Source: Hydnum rufescens UP504 (Eukaryota; Basidiomycota; Agaricomycetes; Cantharellales; Hydnaceae). From it: 64,000 bases of DNA. Where the stretch lies: NCBI GenBank assembly GCA_014904985.1, contig MU129032.1, positions 36,284 to 100,283 of the forward strand. The letters run 5' to 3'. The position numbers were made by a program, and so were the translations under genes. Position 1 is the stretch's first letter, and the number at the start of each line of letters is the position of its first letter. Under the pieces are notes generated by a model. That model worked only from the letters and a program-made list of their open reading frames with translations, searched no databases and was not told where the DNA came from. Shown here in pieces: positions 42,829-55,657 of this stretch.

Positions 42829-44480
42829 TGTAAGCAGGAGAAAAAGGGGGAATCTCTGCTACAGTCTGAGATGTGGAATTGAGAACAAAGAGTGGGGGCC
42901 ACCAAATTAATTCAAATATTCAGATCTGAGTGTGGGAAGGTCTTTTGGATGGAAGATAATCTGCTGTAAGCAGTAGTTGCCCAAGCAGATGAATAAAAAG
43001 GGGACAATGTGTCACCAATACCACACTCCAAGGTCCTAGTCTTTAGGCCTTAGACAAAGTGCTGTAGGAACAGAATCCTCAAGTGGAATTCACCTGGAAA
43101 TCCAGCAGCAATACTTCAGTACTTCAAACTGGGGAGGGGGAAGACAATGGAAATTCACACTTCCTGCACTTAATATACAACTAGGCTATGAGATGAAATA
43201 TCCAACGAAAGCAGGGGGATAGGGGAAATGTGTAGAAAAAGTAATGAAGTCAAAAGCTTCAAAACTGACAGAGATATTCAATTTACAAGTCTGAGGAGAG
43301 AATAAAACATAAAATGACTATTTCTCCTTCCCTTATGGACAGATTCCCTTGAGGAATGGTGGAATAAGTTTCCCTGGATGTCCTCTCCTTTGTATATAGG
43401 ACTGCTGGATGATATTTGATATTTGAAAATTGGAAGGGGGGCTGATGTTCTCCTGAGACATGGGGGAGATTCATGTGTAGAATGCCAAGTTCTTCTTCAT
43501 TTGTGACACCCTTTGTACTGCTGGATATAAAATTTTAATATCTCTCCAGGAATGGTCATTGTGTCTGAATCCAATCAAAACTGATGGAGAAATTCAAAAA
43601 ATACAGCATCTGATTGTGAACCAGCAGATAGAATTGTTCCAGAAGCTTCAATTTTGATCTGATAAACACATAATCAGTATCATCCAGTAGGTATTGATCA
43701 CATCTTTCAGGGTGCTATATTTGTGAGCAAGACAGATAAGAATTGATGTTAAAAACTAGGAAATACTCCTTGAGAGTATGAGTTTCATAGTAAGGTCATT
43801 CCAGAGAGTGCAGTTTTAATTAGATCACCTTGTACTTAGTATTGTTAGATAGGTGTAAATTGTATCTTTCTGGGAGCCACTTTTATGAGCCATTTTGATC
43901 AAAACTGACAGATAAATTTGATGAATACTCCTTGAGACTGCCGCATTTGCCCCTATTTGATTATGTAACCAATCCACAGGTAGGAATAAAGGCCCAGGTG
44001 TGTAATCCTTCATATTACATAATCAAGCTTCATTAAGCCCACCCTTGAGGCAGCTGGATATGTATGAGGGGATTGAAGGAGAATTCAAGATGATATACAG
44101 GGGGCAAGTTGAATTGCCAGATGTACCACAATTTAGCTTATAGTAGGGCATAAATGAATCATGTCCCCATGGCCTGTTGAAGACCTAGCAAGTTTGGATC
44201 ATGTACAGGGTGGCAGAGCATTCCATTTACATGGCTTCAGGCATATGGAATTTGTGCTCATTTTGGAATGGACAAAGGACTTGTTATTTGTGTTGAGATG
44301 GATATACACTTGATTACATAATGTGCATACTTAGTGGTTCTCTTCTACATGTACAATAAGCTTCCCCTGAGCACTGTCACTCATTAATTTGGACAACATA
44401 TTGTTACATTTTTAACTCATTCATTGGAAAATTTGACATTGAAAGGGGACTCTATGTGGCAGGGATTTTTCCCTCCAACA
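42829..44480 (+). mobile_element. Family X repeat, copy 1 (1652 bp)
   Basis: Starts TGTAAGCAGGAG and ends TCCCTCCAACA, like all copies. It has no coding capacity. Internally it holds several degenerate modules with TTTTGATC.., AAAACTGATGGAGA and TACTCCTTGAGA. It lies 36 bp downstream of the IS3EU-like stop. TG..CA ends suggest an LTR-like or TRIM unit, but I could not find a consistent target duplication. Confidence 0.65.
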
Positions 44481-45079
44481 GTGTACAGTTGTGGACAAGC
44501 AAAGTCTGATAACTTGTCTGGAGCCTGATCCATTAGCTTCCAGGCCTTGAAAATATGAAATTCAGAATCTCCTCACTCCCAGGATCTCAAAAATGTCCAA
44601 GATGAGGTCATGTGACCACTTTTTGGATTGGCCAATTTTTGAGGCCAAAATTTCACAACTTTATATGCTCTCCTGGCTGAGGCAGAGACCTTGGGAGGGT
44701 CCTATGTGGTTGTATGTACAGTCTAGCCATGTGTGCTATGCATATATACACATAAACCAGTTGAAAAGGTTAACTAGTTATTCACAATAGATTCAATAGC
44801 AAGCATAGCTTGCTGGGAGACTGCATGATGTGCTTTTTGTTTTTTAACTGCCCATTCAGCTGCCTTCCCAGTTAATCCCTTGCAATATGCTGACATGAAC
44901 CACCATGACTGGTTTATAAAACAGTGGATGGTATCAAGTGGACATGAGTTGAGGCTTGTAAGGGTGGCCTCTTTTGCTTGTGCAAATGTACCCTTGAAGA
45001 CTTCATGGTATTGATATTTTCCATAACCCCAGTACTAAATATTCCAAGCAAATAGTTAGTAGTCAAGGTTTTAAGCTGT

Positions 45080-46451
45080 TGTAAGCAGGAATCTCCTAAG
45101 AGACTATGCCACAGTCCAAGATTATTGAATCAAGGACAAAAGGAGAGGGCCATGGAGTCAATCTGCAGATTAAGGTCCGATTGAATGAAAGGCCTTGAGG
45201 TTGAGAAATTGTCTTGCTAGGGTGGCTTGCTCTAACAATGAATGAATGGAGGATTTAATTCAGAAATCACACTGATGGCTCTCCACTTGAGAGCCTATCC
45301 AAAATGTGAACAATACTAGGTGTATATCTGGAAGTCACCCTGATACCAACAGCTGTCCTTCAAGACTTCAGAGACTGAGGGGGAGGGGGAAATCAATCAA
45401 AATTCGCATCCCCTGAAATTAATATACATCCTTTAATAATGAAATGGTAACTGGCAGAAAGGTGGGGTTAAGACAAAAATGATGAAAAAGAGATCAAGTC
45501 AAAAGCTTCAAAACTGAAAGAGATATTCAAGAATTAAGTCAGAATTAGGGAATATGGCTTAACCAAGTTATTCCTCCTGTCCTACTGAACAGAATCCCTT
45601 GGGGAATGGTGATACTGGTCGTCCTAGATGTACCCTCCATTGGAAATAGAGTTCTGGAATAATAAATGTCCTTAGTAATCAGAAAAGTGGAGATAAAGAT
45701 GAAGTGAGACATGGGGAGACTAAATCATAGAGGACCTAATTCTAATCTGCTCGTTTTGCCCTTAGTACCATTTGATGCAGATCTTTAGCATGTTTCCAGG
45801 GGTAGTTGTTGCTAACGAATCAGATCAAAACTGACAGAGAAATTCATGAAATACTGAAGGGCAATATAACATATAAACTTGTAATAAAATTGACTTGAAG
45901 GATGCAGTTTGTGTCCGATAGACATGAATTTAATATCGTTAGAAAGAGCTGAATCGTGACTTTCTGGGCGCTATTTTGCCAAGTCAATCCAATGAAAACT
46001 GAGCAAGATATTTCACTTTTACTCCTTGAGAGTGTTGTAATAGCCCCTATTTAACATGTGACCAGTCCACAAGTTGGATGCAATGGCTTAGGTGATCTTG
46101 TTTACATAATACAGACTCATATATTGCTGCTGAGGCAATGAGCAATGCATAATGGATTGAGTGCCAAACAAACAAGGCAAGTTGAATTGCCTGAGCCACA
46201 GATGGCTGGGCTTGAAGTAACTACAATTTGAGGTAGTCTGTTGAAGACTCAGAGATGGACAATAAATGTCTCATGTACAAGGTGGAGGAAAGAGATATAA
46301 AATGTGTCTTGGAAAATTGAAATCCACATCATATGGCAATCAAAGGAATGATAGGTAATTGAAGGATTGGAATTGAGTAAATTGGATTCATTTGAGGAGG
46401 TAGTTGGGTCCTGAAGTGGAATCTATGTGGTAGGGTTTTATCCCTCCAACA
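45080..46451 (+). mobile_element. Family X repeat, copy 2, in a transposase intron
   Basis: 1372 bp, TGTAAGCAGGAATC..CCCTCCAACA. It lies in the intron of the IS630-like gene between the branch-site side (45035) and the donor side (46479). CTGT flanks both ends, so the duplication may be ACTGT-like with one mismatch. Confidence 0.7.
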
Positions 46452-46548
46452 CTGTCACCAGTGAGAATACCAGATTTACCATTTCAATTGGATTGAGCTC
46501 ACAGTGGAACTTGGGTAGGAAGAGGCAGTGGTGTCCAGCCCTAGAGAT

Positions 46549-48760
46549 TGTCAGGATCAAATTGACATTTGCTTCTGCTTAAGGACTTACCCATCAGAGT
46601 ATCATTCTTCATCGACTCTATCATATGGTGCCTACTTCTTCAAATGCTCTCATCTCCTCTCTCCCTCCATTCACTAAGGGGGTTATTGTCATCCTTGCCA
46701 TTATTGGCATTTCTCTTATTATTATTGCCCTCATTCTATTGGGCCTCAGCCAGTGGGCTATGGGCTGGGTAGTCAACCAGTGGCAGCAATGGTGCCCTTT
46801 GTCAGTACCTGTTGTTCCCTCGCTCCCCACTGTAAGCAGGAAACGAAGAGAGGAATCCAGCCACAGTCCACAATATGGAATCGAGAATGAAAAGAGGGGA
46901 CCACAGGATCAATCCGAATGTTAAGGCTCAAAGGAATGAAGGTCTTTGGTGATAGAAATATAATGCTGTAAGCAACACCTGCCCAAGCAATAGAATAAAG
47001 AATGAATATGGGTCACAAAACCACACCCTAAGGCTCTCCTCTTGAAGCCCTAGACAAAGTGTAGTAGTCTTGATAGAATTCACCCAAGAAACCAGTGGCA
47101 ATACATCAGTGCCTCAAAACTGGGGAGGGGGAAAACTATAGAAATTCACATCTCCTGCACTTAATATACATCACAGAAAAATGCTATGGTAACCGGAAGA
47201 AAGGTGGGGTTAAGGCGAAAATGATGAAAAAGAAATCAAGTCAAAAGCTTCAAAACTGAAGGAGATATTCCAAAATCAAGTCAGAATAGGGGAATATGGC
47301 TTAACCAAGCTATTCCTCCTCTCCTACTGAACAGAATCCCTTGGGGAATGGTGGAACTGGTCATCCTAGACGTACCCTTCGTCGGATATAAGAGGGGCAG
47401 AGAATAATTGCCATTAATAATCAAAAAAAAAGCAGAGGTAAAAGTGAAATGAGCCATGGGGAGACTAAATTACAGAACGCCGAGTTCTAATCCACTTGTT
47501 TTTCCCTTGGTACCATTCGATGCGGATTTTCAGCTTCTTTCCAGGGGTGGTCGTTTCTAACGAATTGGATCAAAACTGATGGAGATATTCACAAAATACT
47601 GAAGAATAATGTGGAGCATGAGGTAAAATCGATCTGGAGGATGCAGTTCGCATCCAATAAACGCGTGTGTGGTATCGTTAGATAGGTATTGACCGTAGCT
47701 TTCTGGGCGCTGTTTTTCCGAGTCGATCCGATCAAAATTGGTGGAGATATTCGCGAAATACTCCTTGAGAGTATTGGAATAGCCCCTATTTAACATGTGA
47801 CAGGTCTGCGAGTCGGAATCAAGGCCCAGGTGTGTAATCCGTCGCGTTACATAATCACAATTCATTAGAGTCACCCTTGAGGCAACAGGAAGCATGTATC
47901 AGAAGTGGAGGCTGATTGAAGATCAGACAAAGCAAGCAAGTTGAATTGCTATTGCCACATTGAGACATGGCATAAAAAGGTGGAATTTAGGATGGCCTGT
48001 TGAAGTGCTGCAGATGAACAATAAATTGGCTTGTGGATAGGTAAAGGAATGATGCAGATTCGTGGATTCTAGACATATGGGATTCAGGCTTGTTCTCAAA
48101 TGAATGATGGCATGGGAATTGACATCCGGATTGACATGAGAAATGGTTCATTTGTTTGAAAGATCATCCTTGGGTAGGGTTTGTACGTAGTAGGGATTTG
48201 TCCCTCCAACACCGCATGAGTCCATGGAGTTGCCAATCCAGACTCCCCCTCCTCCTCCTCCACCCCCAGTCCCTGAATCGACCCCACCTGTCCCAATCCC
48301 TACTCCATCAGCATCATTATGATCCTTTGACACCTTGGACACCTTTGGAGTACCCAGGTGTACACTGCCTTGGAAGGATATATGCTAAGGGGGATACATA
48401 TGGAAGTTGGGGCATGGCCATGTGGAGGTGCGCACAGGATTTGTAACACAGCTGCATCAGCTTAGTGAGGCTTAGTGATGGTGGCTGTGGAGGCTGCACT
48501 CTAGGAGAATCTGGAAGGTTATGGAAGTTGGTGGAAGACTCTGGAAGGCTGGTGGCTGTGTGCAGGAAATAGTATTTATAGCCCTTCACAGTTGGGGGAT
48601 CACCAGTTTCAATCTCTCAGGATTCCCACTGCGATAGGTGCAAGACTTGTGTGTCCCTTGTTGTGCGGCATATACTCAGGATTCCCACTGCAATAGTGTG
48701 TGGTTAATTAATCTCTTTCCTCTTTCTGTTTGTGGCTTCAATGGCAGTGTCACCCTGACA
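46549..48760 (+). mobile_element. Solo LTR in the transposase exon, split by family X
   Basis: It starts TGTCAGGATC and ends CACCCTGACA, with the 5-bp duplication GAGAT on both sides. The LTR parts are 46549-46830 and 48212-48760, and 46831-48211 is a family X copy. Without the insert it corresponds to the 821-bp LTR at 54837-55657. Confidence 0.85.
46831..48211 (+). mobile_element. Family X repeat, copy 3, inside the LTR
   Basis: 1381 bp from TGTAAGCAGGAAAC to CCCTCCAACA. It interrupts the LTR between CGCTCCCCAC and CGCATGAGTCC. The other LTR copies are continuous here, so this is the youngest event in the nest. Confidence 0.8.
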
Positions 48761-49631
48761 GAGATAAGCTCCTCCACCATTGAGACCTGATTACCAAAGT
48801 CCTTCTGTTTACTGAGAATGCAAGCAATGCAGCAAGTCTCATTCTCAATGGACAAATAGGGGCACATTTGGCATGGATACCATGTGTATTGAAGCCATGC
48901 TCTCACAATACTTGATCCAGACCCTTTGCATCTCCACTCTCAGTTGTCATTTTCTGGGCCTTGCCTCACATGGAAACATTACGCACATCACTGGGGATAA
49001 TCATGTCCTTCTGTTTTCTTTGCTGGCCACCATTGGCTTTGTTCATATCAAAGGCATGAAGAGCATCAGGCCCGAGGGATGTGTGTGCAGAGGATTGGTT
49101 GAAAATAAATAAAGCCTTGCAGTCAGGATGCACTGCTTCAAAGATGGGTATTGCCTGCTCAATCTGGCCAAGGAGCTGCTTTGTATCCCACCAGGGATCA
49201 CCAGCAGCACCAGGGTAGATAATGACTTGTGCATCACTAATAACATCACCTTGGATATTCTGATGAATGAGTTGGCCATCTTCTTCATTAATAAAATCTG
49301 ACACATGAATGAGCCATCCTCTACTCTTGTTTCTGTAGCATGGTGGTTCCAGTTTCAAGCCTAGCCATAGCCATTAAGTACCTAATACACAGGAGAGCAC
49401 CAAGAATAAATTGGACAGACCATGCTGACTTCTTAAACTCATTGCAATGAAAACAACTTTCATCATGAAATTGGGGGATTATGCACTTTTCACCTGGCTG
49501 GAGATTTGGTTCCTTTCAATCAAGGTTCTCCCCATTGTATTGAGCCATATGCCATTCATAATTTTCCATTGCAGGAAGGAAGATCTTGTCACAGTACTCA
49601 ACAACATCTGGGTGCTCATGACCATCCCATG

Positions 49632-49656
49632 NNNNNNNNNNNNNNNNNNNNNNNNN
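49632..49656. other. Assembly gap (25 N)
   Basis: A run of N inside the 5' part of the copy 1 transposase. The text before it (ACCATCCCATG) matches 56520. The text after it matches no neighbouring transposase exon. Confidence 1.
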
Positions 49657-52600
49657 CTCTGGCACTCTAAAACCATGGCATATTACGCTATCTGCACTTT
49701 ACAATTCATATCTCTGACCACCCACTATAGTTACTGTAAACGGAACACCTTGAACCAATGAACACCTTAAGTTCAGAGCTGTGGCGTTGAGTTCTGGATC
49801 GATCTGTGTCCTTACAATACTGGAGGTGGTTAACAAGGGAAAGAGAACGCCGTTAGACTGTAACTATGTACTCGAAAAAAGGATGTAGGAAAAAATGAAG
49901 AACCTCTTAGTACGGCGCACAGCGGGGTTAGAAGCGAGGTAATAAACAATCAGGGGAGGAAGGGAGAGACTGAAAAAATGTCTGCTAACAAGACCAAGAT
50001 ATGAGAATTTAGGAAAAATACAAAACCTTGAGAGAATCAAAAATTAATAGGTCAAAAGTGTATGCAGACAAGTAGTGGCGACGAAGATTGACAGATAATC
50101 GCCCGGTAGCATAGCAATTACATAGAGCTAGGGCGGGAAGAATATGAATAAAAGGGACACGTCTGATGCACCAATACAACCACTCCCCAACCCGCTGAAG
50201 GTCTTTTTAGGTCTTTAGACCAACGTGCTGTAGACAGAATCTCAAGGAAGGGGAATTCACATGCGGCGAAGAAGTCAGAGCGAGCATGACTCTAAGTACT
50301 TAAATGGGGGAGGGTGGAGGGGGAAGGACAATGGACAGGGTCAACAGACTATCCCGCCACTATAATTAGGAAGTCATATCTAGGCCATATAGGAGAATAG
50401 AAATAACCACCCAAAGCAGGGGGATAAAGGGTAAGTATGATTGGGTGAGGGGCCAAGTAGACGTGAAGCCTCCAACAATCTTTGCACAACACTGAAGAGA
50501 TATTAACATTTTACCATCTAGAGGAAGAATCACCCAACATAATCAAATTGATAACTATTTCTCTACCCTTATGGACAGCATTCCCCTGAGGAAGTGCTGG
50601 GAATAAGTTGCCACTGCGGACTGTCATCCCCCGTCCTTTGATTAATAGATAGGTACTGCTGGATGATAGGTTGTGACGGTAAGTGTATGAAACAATTGGG
50701 CAAAGGGGGGGGATGTGACTGAATCGATTCATCAAACTGAGAGGAATCAGTGGCGAGAAGTTCTCGTGTACAATGCCCTACCGGTATCGTATCCTTAGAG
50801 TTGTGACATTCCTGCCATTAGGGTGTGATATCTTGCTGGCGATATGATTAAATTTAGAATATCGTCTCCAGGAGAATTCAGGTCGCATGTGTGATTGATC
50901 CAATCAAAACTGATGAAAATTCAAAAAAATACAGCATCCTTGATCTTGTGAACCAGCAGAATACCCAAATAAATGCTGTCCAGAGAAGTAAAGAGTATAT
51001 TTTCGAAATAGACTCTGATACAAGATCACATCACCGATCGAGAATGCAGGAGCTTATCCGGTGATCGGCGCCCAATGATGCGGTGAATATAGTATCACCC
51101 GTTTATCCGCACGTTGCTAATATTCCTGCTGAGGCAGAGGACACCTAGATATAGAAAATTACCGAGGTGATTAAAAACTAGTGAACATAACTCCTTGAGA
51201 TATAGAGTTTCATAGTAAGGTCATTCCAGAGAGTGCAGTTTTAATTAGATCGCCTTGTACTTTATATTGTTAGATAGGATTAATTGTACCTATTATCTGA
51301 GAGCAACCAATAGGAAATATGGACTACTTCTTTTTCCATGCCCCAGTGATTTGATCCAAAACCTTAGTACTAGGATACAATTTATTGATTGACAATAATC
51401 TCAATACACATAGTGAGGACGTGCCGTCATTGGTGCCCGATTGAATTATTGTACACCCAGACCACATTGCCCAACCGGTTACATATAGACAATAATAAAA
51501 AACACAACACATATACATAGCCCATATCAAACAGATAAAAAGCCAGAGACAACACAATACAAGAAGAATAATCAAGAATAGAATAATAAGAGGGTAGAAC
51601 ATACACAACATATATACAATAATAGGACATAAAATATATACAGAGAAACCACATATAATTCTGGAAAATAAATAGAACAAACAATGATCAGAAAGAACAT
51701 AATAGTAACAAATAATTATGGAGGACAACAGGACACTTGATTATCTTGCGTTGAGCACATCGATATACACTTGATTAATTAATGTGCAATAATATAGAGC
51801 CTTCATCCGATCAGAGTTCATTTCCATTTACCTGGTACATTCCGGAATTTGCTTCACGGTTTGTTCCAGATTATTAGGTATCCAACCGTTCTCCGATTTG
51901 TACCCCATCATCCGTTTCATTTCCCCTTCATTTCACATTTCTTTACTTCCAGTCATATCCACACACTTAACCCCCTCTGAGCCTTGTTCCCTGATCACCC
52001 TCCACTTTCCCATACCCTGCCCACTCCCCTCTTGTGCCTGCCCCCATGTACCACCTCATCATTAAGCGAATCAGTCCCCAATAAGATAATACCAGGACCC
52101 TATATCCTAAAGTAAGATCCGCGGGTGAAATCCAGAACATACAGCATTAATGGTATCAATAAACGATTAACTCCCCTCATACTAACCAAGAACTCACAGC
52201 CTATACAGCCCTCAAATGTACCATACTATCCCTTAATGTTACATAACATCAGGAAATTTCCGCTTATACATCAAGACATACCAGATCCACGTACCCACTC
52301 CACTCGAACATCCATGAAGTTAAGACACCCACCATGTACTTACGTAATATCTAGCATAGCTCCGATTCCCGGGCTGCCCGGAATGCTCACACCACTCATA
52401 TCGTATAATACACATTCTTGCCCGATTCTCCCGGACTTCAGCCAGACTCTACACCCGACTAGATTGGAGTTATCTGCTGTTCATATTGTTTGGTGCTCTG
52501 CTCGCGCGTGGCCCTGAAACATTCACTCATACTCTCTCCCCATCCACACTATCCCTGAAGAACTGTCCACCATCATACTCAATTCTTGGCCAACCAACTC

Positions 52601-53700
52601 ATTGCCTACACTCCACTCTCCTCGCCACCCACCTTCCTCACCTTTGAACGGGACTCCTATGGTGGCAACGGCCGATTTCTCTCCTCACACAGCCGTACAA
52701 TCTGGCAACGCAATGCCTCTGAATCACCTTGTCCTGCAAGCCTGAATCCACATTACCTCCTCTAGGCCATTCGCAATATCGAAAATTCAGCAACCCCCCA
52801 CCCTCCAGCGCACATCCTCACATGTCAAGTCAGGCTCATGTGACCCATTTTTGACTCTGCGCCTTTTGAGCGCACACCTCTTCACCCCGCCGAACTTTCA
52901 CTCTCCCTTCTGGCTCGCGGCCACGAGGACTTGGGAGGCGCTCTTATGTGGTTGTAATGCATACAGTCTAGCCATGTGTGCTAATGCATGATATACACAT
53001 AACAGTTGAAAAGATGTAACTAGTATAATTCACAATAGATTTCACTAGCCAACGCATAGCTTCGCCTGGCACCGCATGATGTCCTTTCTGCTCTTTTTAA
53101 CTGCCCCATCCCTCAGCTGCTTCAGTTCCACCTATGCGATACCTGCGACATGACCACCCCACTCCGACCCCTCGGCCTCTTACTACAAACACAGTGGATG
53201 TCATCAAGTGGACATGAGTTGAGAGTTGTAAAGGGCCTGGCTCCTTCTGCCTCTGTTGCAAGGACCACTTGAACACTCTCATGCTACTCTCGACTATCTC
53301 CATCCATACACCCACGCTCCACAACCTACTTCAAGCAACCAATACGCTCACGTAGCTCAAGGTTTCTAAGCTGCTTCGTACAGCAGGAATCACTAACAAA
53401 CTATGCGAGTCCACAGACTCATTGACCAACGGACCACAGGAGAGGGCCTGACGTCACATCTCAAGGTAGGTCCGGATTGATGAAAGCGCCTTGAGGTCTA
53501 GAACAAACTCGTTCTGGCTACGGCGCCGGCTTGCTCTAACAAGAATTGAATGGATTTAACAAATTCAGAATCCAACACTGATGGCTCCCAACTTGAGAGC
53601 CTAAATCCTAATGTGAACAATACTAAGGTGGTATATCTGAATCACCTGATACCGAACACTGTCTTCAAGACTTCGCAGACTGAAGGAGGAGGGGGAAATC
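49657..53700. other. Error-rich duplicate of clean sequence, no intact gene
   Basis: About 50190-51350 follows 43010-43860 (family X) with frequent substitutions and indels. About 51830-52560 follows the Ty3 LTR at 30177-30868. About 52930-53400 follows 44690-45110, the 3' exon of the transposase, in broken form (AGTCTAGCCATGTGTGCTAA is still recognisable). The odd composition suggests uncorrected reads or gap filling. Frames here should not be trusted. Confidence 0.65.
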
Positions 53701-54739
53701 AATAAAAATTCGCATCCCCTGAACTTAATGTACATCCTGTAAGTCAACGCAAGTTGTAACAATGAATAAAGGTGGGGTTAAGGCAAAAATGATGAAAAAG
53801 AGATCAAGTCAAAGCTTCAAAACTGAAAGAGATATTCAAGAATTAAGTCAGAATTAGGGAATATGGCTTAACCAAGTTATTCCTCCTGTCCTACTGAACA
53901 GAATCCCTTGGGGAATGGTGATACTGGTCGTCCTAGACATACCCTCCATCGGAAATAGAGTTCCGGAATAATAAATGTCCTTAGTAATCAGAAAAGTGGA
54001 GATAAAGATGAAGTGAGACATGGGGAGACTAAATCATAGAGGACCTAATTCTAATCTGCTTGTTTTGCCCTTAGTACCATTTGATGCAGATTTTTAGCAT
54101 GTTTCCAGGGGTGGTCGTTGCTAACAAATCAGATCAAAACTGATGGAGAATTTATGAAATACTGAAGGGCAATATAAAACTTGTAATAAAATTGACTTGA
54201 AGGATGCAGTTCATGTCCAATAGACATGAATTTGGTATCGTTAGAAAGAGCTGAATCGTGGCTTTCTGGGCACTATTTTTCTGAGTCAATCTGATGGACA
54301 ATGAGCAAGATATTTCACTTTTACTCCTTGAGAGTGTTGTAATAGCCCTATTTAACATGTGACCAGTCCACGAGTTGGATGCAATGGCTTAGGTGATCTT
54401 GTTTAGATAATACAGACTCATATATTGCTGCCGAGGCAATGAGCAATGCATAATGGATTGAGTGCAAACAAACAAGGCAAGTTGAATTGCCTGAGCCACA
54501 GATGGCTGGGCTTGAAGTAACTACAATTTGAGGTAGTCTGTTGAAGACTTGGAGATGGACAATAAATGTCTCATGGAAAGAGATATAAAATGTGTCTTGG
54601 AAAATTGAAATCCACATCATATGGCAATCAAAGGAATGATAGGTAATTGAAGGATTGGAATTGAGTAAATTGGATTCATTTGAGGAGGTAGTTGGGTCCT
54701 GAAGTGGAATCTATGTGGTAGGGTTTTATCCCTCCAACA
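53375..54739 (+). mobile_element. Family X repeat, copy 4 (5' end noisy)
   Basis: Equivalent to copy 2 and in the same intron of the second transposase copy. Its right end CCCTCCAACA is followed by CTGTCACCAG exactly as at 46451. The first 350 bp are corrupted, and from about 53700 on it is clean. Confidence 0.7.
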
Positions 54740-54836
54740 CTGTCACCAGTGAGAATACCAGATTTACCATTTCAATTGGATTGAGCTCACAGTGGAACTT
54801 GGGTAGGAAGAGGCAGTGGTGTCCAGCCCTAGAGAT

Positions 54837-55657
54837 TGTCAGGATCAAATTGACATTTGCTTCTGCTTAAGGACTTACCATCAGAGTATCATTCTTCATC
54901 AACTCTATCATATGGCGCCTACTTCTTCAAATGCTCTCATCTCCTCTCTCCCTCCATTCACTAAGGGGGTTATTGTCATCCTTGCCATTACTGGCATTTC
55001 TCTTATTATTATTGCCCTCATTCTTTTGGGCCTCAGCCAGCGGGCTATGGGCTGGGTAGTCAACCAGTGACAGCAATGGCGCCCTTTGTCAGTACCTGTT
55101 GTTCCCTTGCTCCTTGCATGAGTCCATGGAGTTGCCAATCCAGACTCCCCCTCCTCCTCCACCCCCAGTCCCTGAATTGACCCCACCTGTCCCAATCCCT
55201 ACTCCATCAGCATCATTACGATCCTTTGACACCTTGGACACCTTTGGAGTACCCAGGTGTACACTGCCTTGGAAGGATATATGCTAAGGGGGATACATAT
55301 GGAAGTTGGGGCATAGCCATGTGGAGGTGCGCACAGGATTTGTAACACAGCTGCATCAGCTTAGTGAGCTTAGTGATGGTGGCTGTGGAGGCTGCACTCT
55401 AGGAGAATCTGGAAGGTTACGGAAGTTGGTGGAAGACTCTGGAAGGCTGGTGGCTGTGTGCAGAAATAGTATTTATAGCCCTTCACAGTTGGGGGATCAC
55501 CAGTTTCAATCTCTCAGGATTCCCACTGTGATAGGTGCAAGACTTGTGTGTCCCTTGTTGTGTGGTGTATACTCAGGATTTCCACTGCGATAGTGTGTGG
55601 TTAATTAATCTCTTTCCTCTTTCTGTTTGTGGCTTCAATGGCAGTGTTGCCCTGACA
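54837..55657 (+). mobile_element. Solo LTR, 821 bp, uninterrupted
   Basis: TGTCAGGATC..TTGCCCTGACA, with target duplication GAGAT at 54832-54836 and 55658-55662. Same insertion site as 46549-48760, which shows that the two transposase copies derive from one already-interrupted ancestor. TATTTATAGCCC near 55470 is a likely TATA element, and AGGATT(C/T)CCACTG(C/T)GATAG is repeated downstream. Confidence 0.9.

Larger units (their letters stand above)
44774..49631 (-). pseudogene. IS630/Tc1-like DDE transposase, copy 1, with nested insertions
   Basis: Read on the minus strand from 49631. The first catalytic-type Asp is in FHDESCFHANEF (about 49450). Then come RGWLIHVSDFINEEDG, the second site as FIFNQSSAH (expected Asp, here Asn), ALHAFDMNKANGG and a Cys-rich CAPICP..CCIACIL stretch. 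The text SMVEELI is cut by an LTR (46549-48760, GAGAT duplicated at 46544-46548 and 48761-48765). It resumes as HHCLFLPKFHCELNPIEM with the catalytic Glu (46480-46548). A donor GTAAAT at 46479 opens an intron that now contains a family X copy, with TACTAAC near 45050 and TTTAG before YWGYGKYQYHEVF. The last exon, 44774-45034, ends INQSWWFMSAYCKGLTGKAAEWAVKKQKAHHAV and a stop. The 5' end is cut by the N gap. Confidence 0.75.

Noticed and set aside
51324..51728. Membrane-protein-like frame (Leu/Tyr/Cys-rich, 134 residues)
   Set aside because: It lies in the error-rich AT-rich stretch after the gap. The hydrophobic composition follows from A/T bias on the opposite strand.
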